From Synechococcus sp. AG-673-F03 (lineage in GTDB: Bacteria; Cyanobacteriota; Cyanobacteriia; PCC-6307; Cyanobiaceae), in NCBI GenBank assembly GCA_003211205.1, contig QCTJ01000001.1, forward strand, positions 102,648 through 166,647: 64,000 bases of DNA, written 5' to 3'. Position 1 is the stretch's first letter; every line of letters begins with the position of its first letter. Under the pieces are notes generated by a model. That model made no database searches. It was not told where the DNA came from and saw only the letters and a program-made list of their open reading frames with translations. The translations under genes and the position numbers were made by a program. Positions 58,507 through 64,000 of this stretch are shown here, piece by piece.

Positions 58507-59690
58507 AAATTCTTTTTTTCATACCTGTTTACGCACCAGCCTGGCAGTTTGGTGGACCCGTACAGAGTGTAAGCAGACTATGTGAAGGACTTGCTAAAAA
58601 AGGACATACAATAAAGGTCATCACTACGAATGCTGGACTTCCCAAACTTCCAGAAGAAAAACTGAATAGACAGAACATACGAAACGGGGTTCAGGTTGTG
58701 TACTACAGCATAGATCAACCAAAAGGTACTATCCAATCCAAGGAACTTGTTGCCGCGCTGCCTGAAGCAGTAAAAGATATCGACTTGATACACATTAGTG
58801 CTATTTGGCAACCGCTAGGAATTGCAGTACAGAGAGAAGCTTGGAGACAAAATATACCAGTAATACATAGCCTAAGAGGTGCACTAAGTCCTTACTCTCG
58901 AAGGCAAAAGTGGTGGAAAAAATATCCTTATTATCTTTTGCATGAGCGACCTTGGTTGCAACGTACAGCTGCTATACATGTGACCACATGCCAGGAGGAG
59001 CATGAGTTATGTGGTCTCAGACTGCGTTCTCCACGTGTGATGCTGCAAAATCCATTAGACCTCAATGAGCTACGAATTGATTCCGAAGAGAGGGGCGAAT
59101 TTCGATCAAAACATGGAATCAGCTGCGACATTCCATTACTCTTAATTTGTGGTCGACAGCATCACAAAAAGGGACTTGATCTAATTCCGAATATATTAAG
59201 CAAACTGAGAAACTATTGTTGGGACCTGTTGATCGTAGGAGAAGATGATGATGGCAGTGGGCAAGAACTACTTCGTAGTTTAAGGAACGCTGGTCTTGGC
59301 AGCAGAATACACAACCTAAAAATGCAGCCATCTTCAGCATTAAATTCCATTTACAACGCTTCCGATCTGTTATTACTTCCATCCCGTCATGAAAACTTTG
59401 GAAATGTGGTCATCGAGGCATTAGCATGCGGATGTGCTGTAGCAATCAGCGACAAAACTGGTGTCGGAGAAGATTTACAGCAAGATGCTCCAACTGGATT
59501 TGGAAGCGTGATGAAACGAGAAAACGGAATCTGGAGGTCTTGGCTAGAGAAATGGCTTAACGATCCACGGCGTGCAGGCCCTGAGGTAGCAGCCTGGGCT
59601 GCTGCACGATACAGCGCCGACGCGGTAAGTACAAAGGCACTAGAGATCTATGAGTCGATCCTCAATAATCCGCTAATTAAACCTAAGTAA
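58503..59690 (+). CDS. Glycosyltransferase, GT4 family
   Basis: 395 residues from the ATG at 58503 (MKILFFIPVYAPAWQFGGPV), overlapping the flippase stop. C-lobe E-x7-E motif in HENFGNVVIEALACGCAV; LICGRQHHKKGLDLIPNIL. Retaining GT-B enzyme; sugar unknown. Confidence 0.88.
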   Translation: MKILFFIPVYAPAWQFGGPVQSVSRLCEGLAKKGHTIKVITTNAGLPKLPEEKLNRQNIRNGVQVVYYSIDQPKGTIQSKELVAALPEAVKDIDLIHISAIWQPLGIAVQREAWRQNIPVIHSLRGALSPYSRRQKWWKKYPYYLLHERPWLQRTAAIHVTTCQEEHELCGLRLRSPRVMLQNPLDLNELRIDSEERGEFRSKHGISCDIPLLLICGRQHHKKGLDLIPNILSKLRNYCWDLLIVGEDDDGSGQELLRSLRNAGLGSRIHNLKMQPSSALNSIYNASDLLLLPSRHENFGNVVIEALACGCAVAISDKTGVGEDLQQDAPTGFGSVMKRENGIWRSWLEKWLNDPRRAGPEVAAWAAARYSADAVSTKALEIYESILNNPLIKPK

Positions 59691-59712
59691 GCTGAACTGA
59701 TACTTTCTTACC

Positions 59713-60576
59713 GTGACAACCCAGTACGCCCTTGGACAAAACTCAACCAGGCCCACAATTGCAGCTGTAGTGCTATGCCTCAATGAAGCGAGCAATCTTC
59801 CCCGTGCATTGGCATCTTTAACATGGTGCGATGAACGGTTGGTAGTGGATTCAGGCAGCAACGACGAGAGCCAGGAGGTGGCAAAGCGTGCAGGTGCCGT
59901 CGTGCTTGAACATCGACAACCTGGCCGCTTCATGATTACAGAACAACGCAACTGGGCTCTGAAAGAGGGAGGACTTAGCAGCCAGTGGGTATTATTTCTT
60001 GATGCAGACGAAGAGATTTCGAGCCAATGTCAATTAGCGATCGAGCAGGCGATCCGAGTAAAAGATGCACCCGAAGGCTTTGAGCTGACACCTCGCTACT
60101 GGTTCATGGGCCGGTGGCTGAAATACACGCAGGGATACCCAAACTGGCATCCACGACTGGTTCAGCGTGAAATGCTGACCTTTGAAGGAGGTGTATGGGA
60201 AAGTTTTGCTCCAGGAGGCAGAGTAGGACGGATCACCACTCCTTATGAGCACTACGCCTTCAGCAAAGGAATGGATGACTGGCTAGAACGACACATTCGC
60301 TATGCAAACTGGGAGTCGGAGCAGATCGTGAACTACCTGCGTTGGAGTAATCAAGACGACCTTGGGACAAAGCGCAAATTGACGTTGAGAATCCTTAGCG
60401 CCCAACTTTGGCCGGCGAGACCATTGCTGCGATTCTTGCAGAAGTATGTAGTGCAAGGCGGTTTTCGCGAAGGCTGGCAAGGACTACTGTTTGCATTGAT
60501 GATGGCGACGTATGACCTGATCACTGTGGTGAAAGTGATCGAAAAGAGACGTCACACCGCTGGCAAAGCCTTGTGA
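59713..60576 (+). CDS. Glycosyltransferase, GT2 family (WaaE/KdtX-like)
   Basis: 287 residues from a GTG start. GT-A fold: AAVVLCLNEASNLPRALASL, the DADEE metal motif (WVLFLDADEEI), and FEGGVWESFAPGG. Members of this subfamily add beta-linked sugars to LPS cores. The GTG at 59713 lies 22 bp after the previous stop. Overlaps the next gene by 4 bp. Confidence 0.87.
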   Translation: MTTQYALGQNSTRPTIAAVVLCLNEASNLPRALASLTWCDERLVVDSGSNDESQEVAKRAGAVVLEHRQPGRFMITEQRNWALKEGGLSSQWVLFLDADEEISSQCQLAIEQAIRVKDAPEGFELTPRYWFMGRWLKYTQGYPNWHPRLVQREMLTFEGGVWESFAPGGRVGRITTPYEHYAFSKGMDDWLERHIRYANWESEQIVNYLRWSNQDDLGTKRKLTLRILSAQLWPARPLLRFLQKYVVQGGFREGWQGLLFALMMATYDLITVVKVIEKRRHTAGKAL

Positions 60577-61775
60577 ACAGCCGAAAGCGACGAATGCTCC
60601 TAGTCAGCGAACATTACGAACCAAGTACTGGCGCCACAGCCCAGCTGATGAGCGATTTAACCAATGATCTTGTTGCTTTGAATTGGCGCGTGACTGTATT
60701 AACAGCAACTCCAGGACCACAAAGCGCCACGAAGGCAAGGCCAATGGTTGTTCGACTGAACAAAACCAGGAGTGGACAGGAGGTCGTTAATGTCTTCAGC
60801 AAAGCAGTAAGGGGAACTTCCTTCTTGATAAGCAGTCTGAAGTGGTGCCTCCTACATAGCAGACAGGATGATGTGATATTAATCGTCTCCAACCCTCCCT
60901 TCATTGGCCTACTGGGTCCACTTGTAAACATCCTAAAAGGCTTGCCCTACATCTTCGTTTTTCAGGATCTTTTTCCACAAACAGCAGTGGTCAGCGGGTT
61001 GCTAACAGCATCAAGCCCTATCACAAATATCTGTCAATGGTTGATGGACTATATATGCAAGAAAGCCGCTAAAATAGTCGTATTAAGCAACTCAATGAAG
61101 ACAAAATTAGAACAACATGTTAATCAAATAAACACAATCACTGTGATCCATAATTGGGCCATCGAACAAGCTCTACCAATACCTATCTCCAACAATCCCT
61201 TTGCAATACAACATGACTTTCAACATCTCTTCACCATTCAATACTCAGGGAATTTCGGTCGTTTACACGACCTAAACACGCTTCTTGATGCTGCCGTAAT
61301 CATACGAGAACGACCGGTACAATTCGTATTCATCGGAGGAGGAGCTAAGCAGGCATTGATTGACAAGTATTGTAAATCTCATTCGCTCAAAAATGTTCTT
61401 CAACTGAACTATCAGCCCCGAGACGTATTACCTTACAGTCTTGGAGCATGCGATCTGTCCACGGTTGCACTAATCCCTGGCGCAGAAAACAACATGGCTC
61501 CGTGCAAGTTTTACGGAATTCTTGCAAGCGGCAAAGGAATTTTGCTCATCGCGAAAAAAAACTGCGACCTAGCTCAACTCGTACTTACTGAAAAAATTGG
61601 CGTGGTGATTGAACCTGGAGAAAGCGAAGCACTTGCAGAGAATCTGCTCAAACTAAGCAAGAATCCAGAGGATGTGCAAGCGATGGGGATGCGGGCACGC
61701 TCGCTTTATAAAGAACGTTTTGGTCGAAAAAGATCAACTCTGGCCTATGCCGCCCTTTTGCAATCAATTCAATGA
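60573..61775 (+). CDS. Glycosyltransferase, WbuB-like GT4
   Basis: 400 residues from a GTG overlapping the previous TGA. WbuB-type features: LVSEHYEPSTGATAQLMSDL at the start and ENNMAPCKFYGILASGKGI in the C-lobe, where a Ser/Cys-Pro/Cys-Lys-hydrophobic segment replaces E-x7-E. A hydrophobic central stretch (NPPFIGLLGPLVNILKGLPY) suggests membrane contact. Overlaps the next gene by 4 bp. Confidence 0.85.
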   Translation: MNSRKRRMLLVSEHYEPSTGATAQLMSDLTNDLVALNWRVTVLTATPGPQSATKARPMVVRLNKTRSGQEVVNVFSKAVRGTSFLISSLKWCLLHSRQDDVILIVSNPPFIGLLGPLVNILKGLPYIFVFQDLFPQTAVVSGLLTASSPITNICQWLMDYICKKAAKIVVLSNSMKTKLEQHVNQINTITVIHNWAIEQALPIPISNNPFAIQHDFQHLFTIQYSGNFGRLHDLNTLLDAAVIIRERPVQFVFIGGGAKQALIDKYCKSHSLKNVLQLNYQPRDVLPYSLGACDLSTVALIPGAENNMAPCKFYGILASGKGILLIAKKNCDLAQLVLTEKIGVVIEPGESEALAENLLKLSKNPEDVQAMGMRARSLYKERFGRKRSTLAYAALLQSIQ

Positions 61776-62827
61776 TCCTTTTGCTGAGCTTTGATATACA
61801 CCGGAAAGGCGGAATTGAACGCCTTACCATACATGTTAAGCACGCATTGGAATCATCAGGATATTCAGTCAAGCTATTGACTCCTAAAACAATTGGACCG
61901 AGTTGGTGGGGCCGACAACTCGGTCGCTTTTGGTTTCTCTTGCAACTAGTGCCATCTCTTCTCCGGAGTAAAAAGATTCTGAGTATGCACGTTCTGCTGC
62001 TAAAACCCGTGGGATGGCTGCAGTGTTGTCGCAGACGCAATCAGAGTTTGCATTGTTGGGCGCATGGTATTGAGGTCTGGGGAAAAAACCAATCGTTACA
62101 CAAAAATGAACTGATGCGATGCCGCAGCTTGCTCGCGAGCAGCAGCTTCACTCAAAAACAACTAGCTACTCTGAACTATGACATCAAAGTCATCCATCCC
62201 ACTGCCGATCTGTTCGACCCTGCAACAGAACCCAAATCACTACCTGAATCACTAAAACTCCTGACCGTGGCACGCATGTGCCGGCAAGAGCATTACAAAG
62301 GTCATGAGCTGATCATCCATGCTATGCATAAAATGCATCAAAATGGAGAACTGCCTCAAGGGTTGCGTTGGGATGTTATTGGTGATGGAGACCAACGACC
62401 AGAGCTGGAAAAGCTTGTTCAAGAACTCGGATTGCAACCTTGGGTTTGCTTCCATGGATCAGTCAGCGATAGTGAGCTACGAACTGCTTTTCAACAATCA
62501 AGCGTCTTCCTCATGCCAAGCCACTTCGAGATTGATTCGCAAGGCAACGCTAGCGGCGAAGGTTTTGGAATTGTGTATCTCGAAGCAGCTCTGGCTGGAC
62601 GAGCCTCAATTGGCTGTAAAGAAGGCGGTCAGACCGATTTAATTCAAGATAAACGAACCGGTTGGCTCATTGAGCCAAACATCCCAGCACTTATTGATGT
62701 AATGCGAATCATGTTCAACCATCCTGAAATTATAGCAACTTACGGAGCAAACGCTCGCAAGTATGCTTTAAAGAACTTTTCAGTAGAACACTTCAGGGTG
62801 CAACTCATGAACGCACTGATGATTTGA
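61772..62827 (+). CDS. Glycosyltransferase, GT4 family
   Basis: 351 residues. GT-B fold with RKGGIERLTIHV near the start, VARMCRQEHYKGHELIIHAM, and the E-x7-E motif in GEGFGIVYLEAALAGRAS. Followed directly by the amidotransferase-like gene with a 1-bp gap, so probably co-transcribed. Sugar unknown. Confidence 0.87.
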   Translation: MILLLSFDIHRKGGIERLTIHVKHALESSGYSVKLLTPKTIGPSWWGRQLGRFWFLLQLVPSLLRSKKILSMHVLLLKPVGWLQCCRRRNQSLHCWAHGIEVWGKNQSLHKNELMRCRSLLASSSFTQKQLATLNYDIKVIHPTADLFDPATEPKSLPESLKLLTVARMCRQEHYKGHELIIHAMHKMHQNGELPQGLRWDVIGDGDQRPELEKLVQELGLQPWVCFHGSVSDSELRTAFQQSSVFLMPSHFEIDSQGNASGEGFGIVYLEAALAGRASIGCKEGGQTDLIQDKRTGWLIEPNIPALIDVMRIMFNHPEIIATYGANARKYALKNFSVEHFRVQLMNALMI

Positions 62828-62828
62828 G

Positions 62829-64000
62829 ATGTGCGGACTATTCGGTGCACTGGGATATAGATCAGTCAACACGACTGAAGTTTATAAAGCCTTGCAGGGA
62901 CGAGGACCCGATGATCGCGGCCGTTGGAGTGAAAACAACCAACCAGAAGGGCTTGAACTGCTGCATACCCGCCTGGCAATACAGGACTGTTCAGATCTCG
63001 GACATCAACCAATGGTCTCGAGCGACGGGGGCCTGGTGCTGATCTTCAACGGTGAGATTTATAACCAAAAAAGTCTGCGTAAGGAACTCGAGCAAAAGGG
63101 TTGGGATTTTCGATCTGAATGTGACACCGAAGTACTGCTAGTTGGCTTTCAACACTGGGGGCAGGGTTTATGGCGACGTCTCAACGGTATCTTTGCCATC
63201 GCTTGTTGGGAAACCAACGAACGTCGACTAACGCTCGTTCGTGATCGCTTCGGAATCAAGCCACTGGTTTGGAGCAAAGAGAGCGATGGCCGTTGCCTGT
63301 TTGCCTCTGAGCTCAGTGCAATAATGGCATCTGGATGTATCGACAATACAAAGTTCGATTCTCTAGCACTAGAGAGTTATCAATTTTGGGGAGCTGTTGC
63401 TGGTCCGAGAACACTCCTAAAGAACATTCATTCCCTGAAAGCGGGTCACAGTGCAATTCTGGAACAAAGTAATGGATGGAGAATCCAACCTTATATCGAA
63501 ACAACGGTAGCTGGACACCAGTCTAAAGACTGGTCACTAAACCATGCAACAAAAGCTATAGATGAAGCACTGAATCAAGCTGTTGAACGACAAAGTATAG
63601 GCGAACATCCCGTGGGAATATATCTCAGTGGAGGTCTGGATTCAGGCCTGCTGGCTGCCATCCTGCAAAATCATCAAACACAGCAGATCAACAGTATTTC
63701 TATCGGCTTTCAATACCTTCCAGGAGCCATTGATGAATCAGATCGAGCAGAAATCACAGCGGCTCATCTAGACCTACAGCATCACACCATACTAATCGGA
63801 CCTGAAGAGCTCGATAAGCACTTTGACAGCTTCATCTCAGCCATCGACCAGCCAAGCATTGATGGCTTCAATAGCTTCATTATCACTCAGGGAGCAAGAA
63901 AACTAGGCATGAAAGTTGCATTTTCCGGATTGGGTGCGGATGAAATCTTTGGTGGGTATCCCCACATGCTGATGGGGTCAATTAAACAAGCGAATTATGC
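62829..64000 (+). CDS. Asparagine-synthase-like (AsnB) amidotransferase, 3' end outside window
   Basis: 390 codons are visible and the frame runs off the right edge. It starts MCGLFGALGYRS, so Cys2 is the class II glutamine amidotransferase nucleophile. Further GRGPDDRG, FNGEIYN, VRDRFGIKPL and the ATP-pyrophosphatase motif SGGLDSGLL (near residue 265) and SGLGADEIFGGYPHM follow. In glycan loci such enzymes often amidate uronic acids rather than make asparagine (WbpS in Pseudomonas is an example). Given the WbpA-type uronate genes in the window, this is a plausible but unproved role. Confidence 0.9.
   Translation, partial: MCGLFGALGYRSVNTTEVYKALQGRGPDDRGRWSENNQPEGLELLHTRLAIQDCSDLGHQPMVSSDGGLVLIFNGEIYNQKSLRKELEQKGWDFRSECDTEVLLVGFQHWGQGLWRRLNGIFAIACWETNERRLTLVRDRFGIKPLVWSKESDGRCLFASELSAIMASGCIDNTKFDSLALESYQFWGAVAGPRTLLKNIHSLKAGHSAILEQSNGWRIQPYIETTVAGHQSKDWSLNHATKAIDEALNQAVERQSIGEHPVGIYLSGGLDSGLLAAILQNHQTQQINSISIGFQYLPGAIDESDRAEITAAHLDLQHHTILIGPEELDKHFDSFISAIDQPSIDGFNSFIITQGARKLGMKVAFSGLGADEIFGGYPHMLMGSIKQANY

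Noticed and set aside
1..64000. CRISPR arrays, tRNA or rRNA genes, insertion sequences, integrases
   Set aside because: Looked for repeat-spacer patterns, tRNA-like T-arm strings and transposase motifs by eye and found none. Short or decayed elements could be missed without a computed search.

Overview
The window looks like a chromosome segment of a unicellular picocyanobacterium of the marine Synechococcus/Cyanobium type. The left 10 kb carries the Mg-chelatase gene chlD, ndhC-ndhK-ndhJ and the compact rubA-ycf48-psbE-psbF-psbL-psbJ photosystem II cluster. Core genes are moderately GC-rich and tightly spaced. The species call is an inference from gene content and order; no rRNA gene is present.

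Layout. (1) 1-9.7 kb is housekeeping and photosynthesis: chlD, an MCE/ABC lipid-transport pair, a YvcK-like protein, ndhCKJ, and the PSII assembly and cytochrome b559 operon, which ends in a clear terminator. (2) 9.8-15.7 kb holds a small CxxC protein, a VapBC-type toxin-antitoxin pair, a YdcF-like protein, UDP-glucuronate-forming enzymes and hisS. (3) 15.8-50 kb is a large surface-polysaccharide region, mostly on the minus strand. It contains GDP-fucose genes (gmd, fcl), galE, an oxidoreductase-SelD fusion, and a PglF/PglE/PglD plus GT-PGT cassette pointing to a diacetamido-sugar-initiated glycan. It continues with a WecC-like dehydrogenase, a bi-domain oxidoreductase and a heparinase-like protein, then an AT-rich glycosyltransferase, methyltransferase, pyruvyltransferase, flippase and nitroreductase block, and a WbpA/B/E/D-like set for diacetamido-uronic acid. 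(4) 50-64 kb has uvrD/pcrA followed by a second polysaccharide block, mainly on the plus strand: six glycosyltransferases, a methyltransferase, a Wzy-like polymerase and a second Wzx flippase. It ends in an asparagine-synthase-like amidotransferase cut by the window edge.

How the genes fit together. The region appears to encode nucleotide-sugar supply (UDP-GlcA and its epimer, GDP-fucose, UDP-Gal, a diacetamido sugar, UDP-ManNAcA-like, diacetamido-uronate), lipid-linked assembly by a phosphoglycosyl transferase and many GTs, export by two Wzx flippases, and decoration by acetyl, pyruvyl, methyl and possibly amide groups.

The region also carries clear scars of gene turnover, none of which is an intact annotated gene: a chimeric remnant of a PglF C-terminus joined to a WbpD-type acyltransferase (15.87-16.18 kb), a broken selD 3' half beside uvrD (48.06-48.56 kb), and a frameshifted membrane-protein tail that may be a lost Wzy (about 36.45-36.73 kb). 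AT-rich blocks at 33.8-36.9, 38.7-43.5 and 55.6-58.5 kb suggest imported cassettes. No transposase, integrase, tRNA or CRISPR array was recognised.
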